64,000 nt of DNA from Thermoanaerobaculia bacterium (GTDB lineage Bacteria > Acidobacteriota > Thermoanaerobaculia > Multivoradales > J023). Location: assembly GCA_028066595.1 (NCBI GenBank), contig JALCBJ010000008.1, positions 45,075-109,074 on the forward strand, written 5' to 3'. The notes below the pieces were generated by a model, which did no database searches, was not told where the DNA came from, and worked only from the letters and a program-made list of their open reading frames with translations. Below are positions 8,978-19,343 of the stretch, in pieces; the first letter of the stretch is position 1, and the number at the start of each line of letters is the position of its first letter. A program made the translations under genes and the position numbers.

Positions 8978-10642
8978 TCACGAAGCGACCCCTTCCGGTT
9001 CCGGAGCATCGAAGTGACGCCGCCACCCGAGCCACCAGTCCTCGCCCTTTGCGGCATTGGGTGGCCGATGTCCGTAGGCAACGCCCTGCCAGGCACGGGT
9101 AAGCTCCGCCAGAAATCCCGTCCGAACCGGATCCAGCCGGGCTCGAGCCGCCCGTAGACAGTCGTCCTCGGTGAAGCTCTCGGCCAAAACGACCCCTTCG
9201 TCGGCGATGCGAGCCAGCGCGCCCCGGTAGAGCAAACTCATGGCTGCCGTAATGTCTCCGGCGCGCCAGAGTCTCTCCGCCTCGCCCGCGATGTCGGCCG
9301 GAAGTGACTCGGAACGCAAGTCAAGGCCGAACAACGTATCGGGCGCCTGGGTAGCCGAGCCCTCCAGACGGTCCTCGCGACCAGGCCACTTGCGTATCGC
9401 CAAGCCCACGACACCCAAGGCGATCACGCCTGCGATGAGCCAGAGCGCAAACTCGCTCAGCCAGATCAAGAACCGGGCGATTCCCAGCATCACAGGATGG
9501 GGCTTCGAGGCCTCCTCGGGCGAGTCGACATCTCGACTCTTGTCGAGCCACTTACGGAGATCATCACGCAGCTGCCAACGCGAGACCGTGATCGTTCCAC
9601 CAAACTCGGGACGCGCTGTGATCTCGCGAGCCACCACACGCGGATCCTCGTCGGAATCCCCTTCCCAGACGGCGGCGGGAGGCATAGCAGGCACCTCCTC
9701 CCGGACTTCGAGCGCCTCGCCCTCTTCCCCCTCCTCCAAGTTCTCGATCTCCTCCGCGGGCACGGTGTCTTGCGCAGACGCAGACTGCGCAGTCGAGCCA
9801 GCGAGCCCGGTCAAAAGTGCCGCGACACCGAAGCCGACCCACCAAACAGCGGGTCGCGGCGCGCTTCGCCCGTCCCGGTGGGCTGTAGTACCGGCATCCT
9901 CCAGGCGCTGTAGCTTGCGGGCCAGACGTCGAAAGGCGATCTCCAGATCCCAGCCCTCGAGCGCCGTTCGTCGGTCGAGATAGAGCGCGAAGCCTGCGGC
10001 GACATAGAACGGATCGACCGCGATGATCACGAATGCGAATGCACTCCAGACGGAACGATAGGCCACGGCAGAGCTCTGGCCTTCGAAGAAACGCGTGAGG
10101 ACTTCTCCCCAATCGACGCCGAACCACGGCGGGGTCATCATCGCGAGCATCGAGAGGAACGCGAGGAACAGGAATATTTCGAAGCACAGGAATACGACCG
10201 TCAGGTTCCCATGAACGTCGATGGCACGACTCAGTGCCGTGCGACGAAGCCTCCGCGCAGTACCGTCGAGCCCCTCGAGCTGGCCGATGGGCAGAGAGAA
10301 GGAACGCGCGGGATGCAAACGGCGAAGCGCCACTTCGCGCCAGGCACCCTTCATCTCGCCGGGCGCCGCTCTCAACGTATCTCTGACGTCCGGCAGCTCG
10401 CCGAAAACGGCTCGCGACAGGGGCCGCAGAATCGAGGCTTCGAATAGCGGTAGAAGCCACCAGAAGAGCAACAGGCCCCACACCCCCAAAGTCCAGATCA
10501 AAACCAGCGCGACGGGAACCGTCAAGGTCAGCCAGGGACCGTAGATCGTTCCTCTCCAGGTCCGCACCATGGCGAATCCGAGGTCTACTGCTTCCCAAGG
10601 CTTGCGCGGCCGCAGCCGAACCGAGAGACGCTCAAGATCCAC
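8978..10642 (-). CDS. DUF4129 domain membrane protein
   Basis: About 554 residues. The N-terminal half has several membrane helices (WLTLTVPVALVLIWTLGVWG, VVFLCFEIFLFLAFLSMLAM). The middle carries a signal-like stretch and an acidic linker (EEIENLEEGEEGEALEVREE). After another helix, the C-terminus is a DUF4129 domain (AERLWRAGDITAAMSLLYRG, then FTEDDCLRAARARL, DWWLGWRRHF). The start is probably GTG at 10642, preceded by a GGGGGGC stretch and overlapping the SpoIIM gene by 11 nt; an ATG at 10669 is possible. The multi-helix N-terminal region fused to a standard DUF4129 module makes it longer than many family members. Confidence 0.88.
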   Translation of the reverse strand: MDLERLSVRLRPRKPWEAVDLGFAMVRTWRGTIYGPWLTLTVPVALVLIWTLGVWGLLLFWWLLPLFEASILRPLSRAVFGELPDVRDTLRAAPGEMKGAWREVALRRLHPARSFSLPIGQLEGLDGTARRLRRTALSRAIDVHGNLTVVFLCFEIFLFLAFLSMLAMMTPPWFGVDWGEVLTRFFEGQSSAVAYRSVWSAFAFVIIAVDPFYVAAGFALYLDRRTALEGWDLEIAFRRLARKLQRLEDAGTTAHRDGRSAPRPAVWWVGFGVAALLTGLAGSTAQSASAQDTVPAEEIENLEEGEEGEALEVREEVPAMPPAAVWEGDSDEDPRVVAREITARPEFGGTITVSRWQLRDDLRKWLDKSRDVDSPEEASKPHPVMLGIARFLIWLSEFALWLIAGVIALGVVGLAIRKWPGREDRLEGSATQAPDTLFGLDLRSESLPADIAGEAERLWRAGDITAAMSLLYRGALARIADEGVVLAESFTEDDCLRAARARLDPVRTGFLAELTRAWQGVAYGHRPPNAAKGEDWWLGWRRHFDAPEPEGVAS

Positions 10643-11588
10643 GCCGCCCCCCGAGCCCGAGATAGGCATAGACAGCAATCCACGCGGCGGATCCAACGGC
10701 GACCTTGGTGTCCGGTGAGGCCCAAGAGGCACTGGACCAAAAGGCCTCGAGAAACGCCGCCAACAGCAGGAGGAACGCCGAGCCCAAAGCGATCGACAAC
10801 GCTTCCGGCGCTGCAGAACGTAGCGCATCGACACGGCGCCGGCGGCCGGGCGAAACGACCGCAGCACCCAACCGCAATCCACCGACGCCGGCCAGCACGA
10901 TGGCGGTCAGCTCGAAGGCACCGTGGGTGATGACGAAGGTCAGCAGATGGTCGGCGATACCCTCGTTGGTGAGGTGGGCGAAGACCGCGCCGAGGTACAG
11001 CCCGTTGAAAGTGAGAATGACGATCGTACCGATCGCGAGCAGGATGCCGGCCGCGAAGGTGCGCAGAGCGATTCCGACATTGTTGTAGATGTAGAAGCCG
11101 AACATCCCGAAGTCGATCGATGCATCCCGCTCGTCCTGCGGCGGATCGCGGTACATCTCCTCGAACTGCGCCACCTGCTCAAGCTCGAGCAGAGAGTAGA
11201 CGGCGTCGGGCTGCTCGAGCACCATCCAACCCATGGCGAGCGCTGGGCCATAGAACAGCACGGTCGCCAACCAGAAGGTTCTGGCATGCCGCCGCACGAG
11301 GCGCGGAAAGTCGGCGCCCAAGAAGCGGAGAACCTTCCGCAGTCCCCCAGAACGACGCCGGTAGAGATGACGGTAGCCGCGCAGGGCGATCTGGTGAAGT
11401 CGTCCTTCGACCTCGGCATCGTAGTCACGCTGGCGTGCCAGGGCCAGGTGATGACAGCAGCGACGGTACAGAGCAGGGAATTCCGCCAGCTCGTGTTCGA
11501 CGCGACGGCCCTCATCGAGCCGGTCGAGGAGATCTTCCACCTGATCCCACGTCGGCTGGTTGTGGCGGACGAAGTCGTCGCGGTTCAC
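10632..11588 (-). CDS. Stage II sporulation protein M-like membrane protein
   Basis: A 318-residue protein with the SpoIIM/DUF95 arrangement. A soluble N-terminal helical region (DQVEDLLDRLDEGRRVEHEL, YRRCCHHLALARQRDYD) is followed by five or six membrane helices, including YNNVGIALRTFAAGILLAIG and HGAFELTAIVLAGVGGLRLG, both characteristic of the family. In non-sporulating bacteria these genes cluster with RDD and MoxR genes, and no sporulation role is implied. The start overlaps the RDD stop by 4 nt (ATGA). Confidence 0.92.
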   Translation of the reverse strand: MNRDDFVRHNQPTWDQVEDLLDRLDEGRRVEHELAEFPALYRRCCHHLALARQRDYDAEVEGRLHQIALRGYRHLYRRRSGGLRKVLRFLGADFPRLVRRHARTFWLATVLFYGPALAMGWMVLEQPDAVYSLLELEQVAQFEEMYRDPPQDERDASIDFGMFGFYIYNNVGIALRTFAAGILLAIGTIVILTFNGLYLGAVFAHLTNEGIADHLLTFVITHGAFELTAIVLAGVGGLRLGAAVVSPGRRRRVDALRSAAPEALSIALGSAFLLLLAAFLEAFWSSASWASPDTKVAVGSAAWIAVYAYLGLGGRRGS

Positions 11589-12334
11589 GCAGCCCCCTCT
11601 CCGCCGGGTAGCCGAACGCTCGTCCCGACAGTGCGGACCTCATCGCTGGATTCGTTTCGTCTCCCCAATACGTACTGAGCCATGCCTACCAAACGCTCGA
11701 CGCTGCGAGGCCCCTGCGCGCGGGTCAGTGGCTGAATCACCGAAGCGAGCTCCTGCGCACGTTCCGGACCCCAAGTCGGAAGACGCGCGGCGAAGTCCAC
11801 CAGAGCCCGCTGTTCCGATCTCGACAGCGCTACGGGCGGGACGACGGGCTCGGCTGGTGGCACGCCGCGATGCGTCTCGTCTTCTCGGTAGACCACCAGG
11901 GTTCCGGCGGCCATGTCCCCCAACCGCTGGCAATCTTTGCTGAGGAAGAGTGCCACCAGGCCGGCTCCGTAGGCCATGGGAAGAAAGTCTGCGACGCGAA
12001 GCAGGTTCCGCAGTAGCGATCCCGTGACAGTCACCGGCGTACCGTCGTCGTGTACCACCCGCAGACCGAGGATCTTCTTGCCAGGAGTGGTGCCGTCGTT
12101 CAGCTGCTCGAATACCACGCCATAGAACCAAGAGATGCTAAACAAGAAGATCAGCAACAATCCGATACCGAAGGTGCCGAAAAAAGCCAGCACCATCTGC
12201 AGGAGGAAGACCGACAGAGAGATCAGGATCAGATCGATGAACCAGGCCAAAGAGCGGATGGGTGCACCTGCCACGCGCAGCGACAGGTTGATGCCTTCAG
12301 GCGTAGCCCGGCTTCTGACTGTATCGAGACGCAA
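11585..12334 (-). CDS. RDD family membrane protein
   Basis: About 249 residues. The RDD domain spans roughly residues 15-150, with the name-giving Arg and Asp residues in IRSLAWFIDLILI and the segment TTPGKKILGLRVVHDDGTPV typical of the family. A C-terminal cytoplasmic region of about 100 residues (LSRSEQRALVDFAARLPTWG) follows. The only good start is TTG at 12334, preceded by GGAGGG at a proper distance. It is the first gene of the cluster and is transcribed divergently from the serine hydrolase gene across a 114-bp gap that must hold both promoters. Confidence 0.9.
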   Translation of the reverse strand: MRLDTVRSRATPEGINLSLRVAGAPIRSLAWFIDLILISLSVFLLQMVLAFFGTFGIGLLLIFLFSISWFYGVVFEQLNDGTTPGKKILGLRVVHDDGTPVTVTGSLLRNLLRVADFLPMAYGAGLVALFLSKDCQRLGDMAAGTLVVYREDETHRGVPPAEPVVPPVALSRSEQRALVDFAARLPTWGPERAQELASVIQPLTRAQGPRSVERLVGMAQYVLGRRNESSDEVRTVGTSVRLPGGEGAA

Positions 12335-12448
12335 GTTGGACCCTCCGCGGGAGCCTACGGATGGTACACCACGTCTGTTCAGACTAACCCTCGGTCGTAC
12401 CCGCGCCCAACCTCGCAACTCGCCGAACTTCCAGCCCGTACGTCGAGC

Positions 12449-13504
12449 ATGAGGTTTCGAACCCTTCTATGGCTCGCTCTATTGGCCATCTTGGCTTCTT
12501 GTACGCGAGATCAGGCCCCGGCCCCGCTCACCCTCGACGAGCTACGGGCACGAGCTTCTCAGGTCGAGGGCCTCGAGAGTCTCGCCATCTGGCACCGCGG
12601 GTCCGTCCTTCTCGAGATCTACCTCGAAGGCGATGCCGACGATCTCCGCGACGTGCGCTCGGTCACCAAGAGCTTGACGTCAGTGCTGGTCGGGATCGCC
12701 ATCGACCAGGAGCTGCTCCCGTCGGCCGAGCAGCCGCTCGCTCTGACCCTCGGTCGACACGGTCTGCCAGCCAGCGCCCTATCGTCCGAGATCCGGCTCC
12801 GTCACTTGCTCACCATGTCAGCGGGCCTCGACTGGGACGATCGGGAAGACATCTCTCTTTACCAAGCCTGGCGAGCATCGAGCAACCCGGTCCACTTCTA
12901 CCTCGATCGCCCCGCCACGTCCGCGCCGGGAGAAGACTTCGTCTATGCCTCACCCGCACCCCATGTTCTGGGAGCGGTGATCGAGGAAGCTAGCGGTGTA
13001 TCGCTGCCCGACTTCGCTCAGTCCCACCTCTTCTCTGCTCTGGGAATCAGCGAGGTCTCCTGGCAGGCGCTCGATGATCGCCAGACGAATGCGGGCGGCG
13101 CTCTTCGAATCCGCACGATGGATCTGCTACGCATCGGGCGCCTGGTGCTCGACAACGGGCGGTGGCAGGACCGCGACATCGTGTCTCGAGACTGGATCGC
13201 CGAGTCGACCCGGATGCACATCCGACTCCGCGACGACTTCGGATACGGCTACCTTTGGTGGATCTCAGACGGGCCACCGGTGCGGGTCGTCATGGGGCAG
13301 GGATTTGGCGGCCAAAGCCTGGTCGTGGTTCCTGAGTGGCAGCTGGTCGCGGTCAGCACGAGCCGCTGGAGGAGAATCAGCCAGCACACCGCAGAGCAGC
13401 AGGCGAGGTCCGTTCAGACGTTTTTCCTCCAGGATCTGGCACCGCTGATCGCTGGCCTGGAGGGAATGTCGTCTGCCTCAGGGACGGCAACGTCTGGCGA
13501 CTGA
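12449..13504 (+). CDS. Lipoprotein serine hydrolase, beta-lactamase/S12 family
   Basis: A 351-residue secreted serine hydrolase of the class C beta-lactamase/DD-peptidase fold. The N-terminus is a lipoprotein signal (LLWLALLAILASC, lipobox LASC). The catalytic SxxK is SVTK in RSVTKSLTSVLVG, the Tyr motif is YAS in FVYASPAPHVLG, and the third element is in VVMGQGFGGQSLVVVP. Substrate is unknown; relatives include peptidases, esterases and 6-aminohexanoate hydrolases. It is a single gene, divergent from the RDD cluster. Confidence 0.9.
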   Translation: MRFRTLLWLALLAILASCTRDQAPAPLTLDELRARASQVEGLESLAIWHRGSVLLEIYLEGDADDLRDVRSVTKSLTSVLVGIAIDQELLPSAEQPLALTLGRHGLPASALSSEIRLRHLLTMSAGLDWDDREDISLYQAWRASSNPVHFYLDRPATSAPGEDFVYASPAPHVLGAVIEEASGVSLPDFAQSHLFSALGISEVSWQALDDRQTNAGGALRIRTMDLLRIGRLVLDNGRWQDRDIVSRDWIAESTRMHIRLRDDFGYGYLWWISDGPPVRVVMGQGFGGQSLVVVPEWQLVAVSTSRWRRISQHTAEQQARSVQTFFLQDLAPLIAGLEGMSSASGTATSGD

Positions 13505-13585
13505 TGGGCCGGCGCCAATGTGCCCTCGTACGAAGTCCGCAGACCGACTCCGCATACGGCAGCGGCCACATTCCGCTTCGGGAAT

Positions 13586-13681
13586 AAATATGAGTCGATA
13601 TTTGTCATATCCAACAGGAACTGAATCTGATATCGTTTCACTCAGATCCATCTTGACATCGAACCACTAAGGTTCTAGATT
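13586..13681 (+). promoter_or_regulatory. Candidate dnaK promoter with clustered inverted repeats
   Basis: A sigma70-like promoter is visible: TTGACA at 13653-13658, a 17-nt spacer, and TAGATT at 13676-13681. The spacer contains GAACC-N5-GGTTC (13661-13675). Upstream lie AAATAT-N6-ATATTT (13586-13603), overlapping GATAT-N5-ATATC (13597-13611), and ATCTGA-N11-TCAGAT (13625-13647). None matches the CIRCE or HAIR consensus. The region is AT-rich relative to its surroundings. The role as heat-shock control is inferred. Confidence 0.5.
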
Positions 13682-13766
13682 CACCTCGAACAGAGATGAC
13701 CGGGCCCCCGACGCACCGTTCCAGACCGGGAGCCCGTCTCAGATACCAGTCAAGGAGACACCGACC

Positions 13767-15689
<1,923 letters not shown>

Positions 15690-15708
15690 CCGTCTTTGAT
15701 CTGATCCA

Positions 15709-15737
15709 GAGGCGGGCCGACCTCGACGGCCCGCCTC
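15709..15737 (+). terminator. GC-rich hairpin after dnaK
   Basis: GAGGCGGGCCG (15709-15719) pairs with its exact complement (15727-15737) around a 7-nt loop and is followed by GGTTTCGTT. It probably terminates or attenuates most dnaK transcripts before hspR, giving less regulator than chaperone. Confidence 0.7.
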
Positions 15738-15790
15738 GGTTTCGTTCCAGGTCATAGAATGAACCCGCCACGACCTCGAGGGAACAGAGC

Positions 15791-16180
15791 ATGCCGAAAC
15801 GAACACGCGGCTCGGTCAAGTACCTGCGAATCAGCGCCGTGGCGGAGCGTTTCGAGATCCACCCTCAGACCCTCCGCCTCTACGAGCGCGAGGGGCTGAT
15901 CCGTCCGGCCCGATCCAGCGGCAACACCCGTCTCTACGACGAGGAGACTCTACGGCGTCTCGAGATCGTCCTGACCCTGACCCGTGAGCTCGGCGTCAAC
16001 CTGGCGGGCGTAGAGGTGATCCTCAACATGCGGGAGCAAATGGACCGCATGCGCAGCGAGATGGATCGCGTTCTGGACAACGTTCGCCGCGAGACCGTCG
16101 AGCGACGGGCCGCGGCTGAGAAGGAACACGCCCTCGTACCCCTGCGGGGCGGCCCGTTGGTACGCGTGAAAGGCCGGTAG
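15791..16180 (+). CDS. hspR: MerR-family heat-shock repressor HspR
   Basis: A 129-residue MerR-type regulator with winged helix-turn-helix (ISAVAERFEIHPQTLRLYER, then EGLIRPARSSGNTRLYD) and a C-terminal coiled coil (MREQMDRMRSEMDRVLDNVR). HspR represses dnaK operons and typically needs DnaK as co-repressor. Its position directly after dnaK supports the name. In Actinobacteria it binds HAIR sites (CTTGAGT-N7-ACTCAAG); no such site is visible upstream of dnaK here, so a different operator may be used. Confidence 0.9.
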   Translation: MPKRTRGSVKYLRISAVAERFEIHPQTLRLYEREGLIRPARSSGNTRLYDEETLRRLEIVLTLTRELGVNLAGVEVILNMREQMDRMRSEMDRVLDNVRRETVERRAAAEKEHALVPLRGGPLVRVKGR

Positions 16181-16503
16181 AGAAAGGTCCCGATCCGGCC
16201 CACATGGCCGTCGGGTGAAGTGCGGGCGACGCTTGCCTGCCACGGAAGAGCTGAGGTGTGAGTGTCCGGTCTCGGAGGCAGCAGAAGCAATGCAGCTGCG
16301 CGAGCTCGGGGAACTCGCTGCCCAAAATACCATTCGATGACCAGAAATGGCATCTATTTGACTTGTGAGTCTCAGAATTCACTTGACAGATAGAACATTC
16401 CGCTCTGAGAAAGAGAATTCACTTGTATGTGAACCTCTCTGATATTCGTATCATTCACGACTTGATATTGATTTACGCCTGATTTGCGCCTTACACTGAA
16501 TGC
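16181..16503 (+). promoter_or_regulatory. Long intergenic region upstream of imuA with repeats
   Basis: 323 bp without a convincing gene, AT-rich from about 16350. A 12-bp direct repeat AGAATTCACTTG occurs at 16374-16385 and 16414-16425, 40 bp apart. The second copy overlaps an inverted repeat TTCAC-N6-GTGAA (16418-16433). TTGACA occurs at 16383-16388, and TTGATT (16468) with TACACT (16492) is a second promoter candidate so close to the ATG that the mRNA might be nearly leaderless. SOS control by LexA is the usual mode for imuA operons; whether these repeats are LexA sites is inference. Confidence 0.45.
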
Positions 16504-17448
16504 ATGTCGCGCCTCGCCGCACTGCTTTCCCAAAAGTCCATGCCTGCGGAATGGACACGTCGCCTGCAGACGGATCTGCGTACGGGGCGGCAGCTGGTGG
16601 AGCAACGGCGGCGAACGCCGGAGGAAGAGGTCTTCGCCACCGCCACGCCTCTCGATGGATTGCTCGACGGCGGACTGCGTCGCGGCACCATGACGGAGCT
16701 GGTGGGTTGGGGTTCCAGCGGACGGTTTTCGCTGGTGCTCGGTGTACTGGCAGCAGTGACCTCCCGAGGTGAAGTGGCCGCGTTGATCGACCTGGGCGAT
16801 GCGCTCGATCCTCGGCTCGCCGAGGCGGCGGGCATCGAATTGTCACGCCTCTTGTGGGCCCGCCCGCAACGGTTGAAGGAGGCCTTGGCGGCCGTCGAAG
16901 CGATATTGGAGGCAGGTCTGCCGATGGTAGTGCTCGATCTGGGGGTGCCGCCGGTACCCGGCGGACGCGGTGTCGAGGCATTCTGGCTGCGCATTGCCCG
17001 GGCCGCCCAAGCCCGCCGCTCGGCGCTTCTGGTGTCGAGCCCCTACCGCGTCAGCGGCACCGCCACCCATGCCGTGGTGGAGGCCAAGGATCGCCGGAGC
17101 GGCTGGCAGGGCCGCGGCGCCGAACCCAGGTTGCTCGCGGGCCTACGGAGCTGTCTCGGTCTGGTGAAGGGTCCGGGTTGGCGAGAAGGGCGTGCCGAAG
17201 AACTGACGCTCCATCCACCCGCCCCCATTGCCCGTCTTCCGGAAGAAAGCGAGAAAACCGAGAACGCTACGCTCCAGCCGCCGGCATCGCTGGCCGAGAT
17301 CCGGCTCTGGCGCCCACGTCGGGGGGACGTCGGCCGAAGCAAAAAAACGACTCGCCCCGTCGAACCGCCACCCGATCCGCTGATGGCCCGTGGCCAGAGG
17401 CGAAAGCCCCGAAAAACAACGCAGCTGCGTCCAGTGGCGCCACCATGA
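16504..17448 (+). CDS. imuA: ImuA-like RecA-fold protein of the mutasome
   Basis: A 314-residue protein with a degenerate RecA core. The segment ATPLDGLLDGGLRRGTMTEL followed by VGWGSSGRFSLVLG is the RecA/ImuA P-loop region, but the lysine of GxxxxGK is replaced by Arg74. After the core the C-terminus is Pro/Arg-rich and low complexity (KTTRPVEPPPDPLMARGQRR). ImuA works with ImuB and DnaE2 in SOS-induced translesion synthesis. imuB follows after 99 nt. The ATG at 16504 is preceded by no strong ribosome binding site. Confidence 0.85.
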   Translation: MSRLAALLSQKSMPAEWTRRLQTDLRTGRQLVEQRRRTPEEEVFATATPLDGLLDGGLRRGTMTELVGWGSSGRFSLVLGVLAAVTSRGEVAALIDLGDALDPRLAEAAGIELSRLLWARPQRLKEALAAVEAILEAGLPMVVLDLGVPPVPGGRGVEAFWLRIARAAQARRSALLVSSPYRVSGTATHAVVEAKDRRSGWQGRGAEPRLLAGLRSCLGLVKGPGWREGRAEELTLHPPAPIARLPEESEKTENATLQPPASLAEIRLWRPRRGDVGRSKKTTRPVEPPPDPLMARGQRRKPRKTTQLRPVAPP

Positions 17449-17547
17449 GCGCGGGGTACTCAACCAGCCGAGCCACGGTGAGCTGCAGTAACCCAATAGA
17501 CGGTACATTCCTCGGCGAGTTTCTCCTTCTGCCAAGTCATACAGACC

Positions 17548-19203
17548 ATGGCAGAGCTTGAAGGCAGCACGAGACCAGCCGGCGGGCGTATCGTCTGCGC
17601 CCTCGTCCCACTCTTCTCCCTGGCTGCCCGATTGCGCGCCGAGCCCGAATTGCGTGACGAGGCGGTGGCCGTGCTCGCGGGGCGGGGCGACAAGGCGCGG
17701 GTGGTGGCGGCCACGCGACGCGCACGCAAGGCTGGCGTACGGCCGGGCTTCACACTGTCCCAAGCGCGTGCCAGGTTACCCAGGCTCGTCGCCCGCCCGC
17801 GCGATGCGGAATGCGAACGGGCCGCCCAGGAGGCGCTGCTCGACGTCGCCGAGTCGTTCTCACCACGTATCGAAGACGCTGGCGACGGGGTGATCTACCT
17901 CGACGCCGAAGGGTTGGAGCGCCTCTTTGCTGGCTCGGGACAGGATGAAGGTGGCGATCCCGATCTGGCACTGGGCCGCGCTCTGGCCCACGAGGCCGAG
18001 CGTCGCGCTGGCGTACCGGTATGGGTCGGCGTGGCAGCGAGCAAGCTGGCTGCACGGGTGGCAGCAGAGGGCGGCGGTGTCGAAGTCGTCCCATCTGGGC
18101 AGGAGGCTGAGTATCTGGCAAACCTACCCCTCGACCGCCTCTCTCCCGAGGCGGGCACCCTCACCACCCTCGAACGCTGGGGCGTCCACCTCCTGGGTGA
18201 TTTCGCTCGTTTACCCGCTGCCGAAGTAGTGAGCCGGTTGGGCCCGGCGGGCGAGCAGCTTCACGCCATAGCCCGTGGCGAGGACCCCACGCCCCTGGTA
18301 CCGCGGACGCCGCCGCCCACGTTTCGCGAAGGAATGGAGATCGACTGGCCTCTCGTGAGCCTCGAGCCCTTCCTCTTCGTCGCTCGTGCCGCACTCGACC
18401 GCTTGGTACAGCGTATGGAATGTTGTGGGCTCGGCTGCCGGCGCCTGGAACTGTCGATGGAACTCGAACCCGACGGACACCACGAGCGCTCGATCACGCT
18501 GCCGGCACCCACCCGCGACGTCAAGACGCTGCTCAAGCTGGTACATCTCGATCTCGAAGCCCACCCCCCAGGCGCCCCCGTCGTCTCTTTCGCACTCACT
18601 GCGCACCCCGACCGACCGCGAGGCGCCCAGCTCTCTCTTTTCGGCCCCGAAGCCCTCTCTCCCGACAAGCTCGCCACCACTCTGGCCCGTCTGTTCTCCC
18701 TTCTCGGCGAGGACCGTGTGGGCTCTCCCCGCACCGAGGACAGCCACCTCCCAGAAAGTGTACGCCTCGTGCCCTTCCAGCCACCTCCGCCACCCAAAAC
18801 GCGATGTGAAGCGCCGAAGGGCAAGGGCCTCCTGGGTCTACGTGTTCTGCGGCCGGCGCTGCCGGTGGAGGTGATGACCGACAGCCTCGCACCCGCGCCG
18901 GCCGACGCGAACCCGTCGTCCTCCGACGTCGGACACCGCGTGGCATACGAGGGCGCCCGCCGCCCTTGCGAAGAACGGCCCGTCTCCGTCACCACCCAGG
19001 TGACCGGCAAGAGCTCGAAGAAGCCCCGGATCCACGGCGTCGTCCAGGTCGCCTCCGGTCCCTGGGTGCTCGAGGAGTCGTGGTGGGACGGCGATGCCGT
19101 CGAGCGTGACTATTGGGATCTGGAGCTCTCCGGCGGCGGCCTCTACCGCGCCTATCGGGAGCGGCACAGTGGCGACTGGTACGTCGACGGGATCTACGAC
19201 TGA
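17548..19203 (+). CDS. imuB: ImuB-like Y-family polymerase homologue
   Basis: A 551-residue Y-family (DinB-like) protein. The N-terminal strand reads VCALVPLFSLAARL where active polymerases have DMDAFFASVE, so the first catalytic aspartate is absent, as expected for ImuB. Little-finger and linker regions follow, then a Pro-rich segment (FQPPPPPKTRC). The C-terminal signature is GPWVLEESWWDGDAV, RDYWDLELSGGGLYRAYRE and GDWYVDGIYD. ImuB is thought to be a non-catalytic hub linking the beta clamp, ImuA and DnaE2. No dnaE2 follows. Confidence 0.9.
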   Translation: MAELEGSTRPAGGRIVCALVPLFSLAARLRAEPELRDEAVAVLAGRGDKARVVAATRRARKAGVRPGFTLSQARARLPRLVARPRDAECERAAQEALLDVAESFSPRIEDAGDGVIYLDAEGLERLFAGSGQDEGGDPDLALGRALAHEAERRAGVPVWVGVAASKLAARVAAEGGGVEVVPSGQEAEYLANLPLDRLSPEAGTLTTLERWGVHLLGDFARLPAAEVVSRLGPAGEQLHAIARGEDPTPLVPRTPPPTFREGMEIDWPLVSLEPFLFVARAALDRLVQRMECCGLGCRRLELSMELEPDGHHERSITLPAPTRDVKTLLKLVHLDLEAHPPGAPVVSFALTAHPDRPRGAQLSLFGPEALSPDKLATTLARLFSLLGEDRVGSPRTEDSHLPESVRLVPFQPPPPPKTRCEAPKGKGLLGLRVLRPALPVEVMTDSLAPAPADANPSSSDVGHRVAYEGARRPCEERPVSVTTQVTGKSSKKPRIHGVVQVASGPWVLEESWWDGDAVERDYWDLELSGGGLYRAYRERHSGDWYVDGIYD

Positions 19204-19343
19204 GGAGCGGCCGTCCGAAAACGGACACAGACTGCCAGATCCGTCCCGGATTCGCTGGGTTGGCACCAGGTGACGGCCGTTCTCATTGGCATCCGCCTTG
19301 CTAATTTGTCGACCAGGAGACATCCTGAACCACATCCGAGGAA

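Noticed and set aside
13505..13766. CIRCE or HAIR element upstream of dnaK
   Set aside because: Neither TTAGCACTC-N9-GAGTGCTAA nor CTTGAGT-N7-ACTCAAG is present, even allowing a couple of mismatches by eye.
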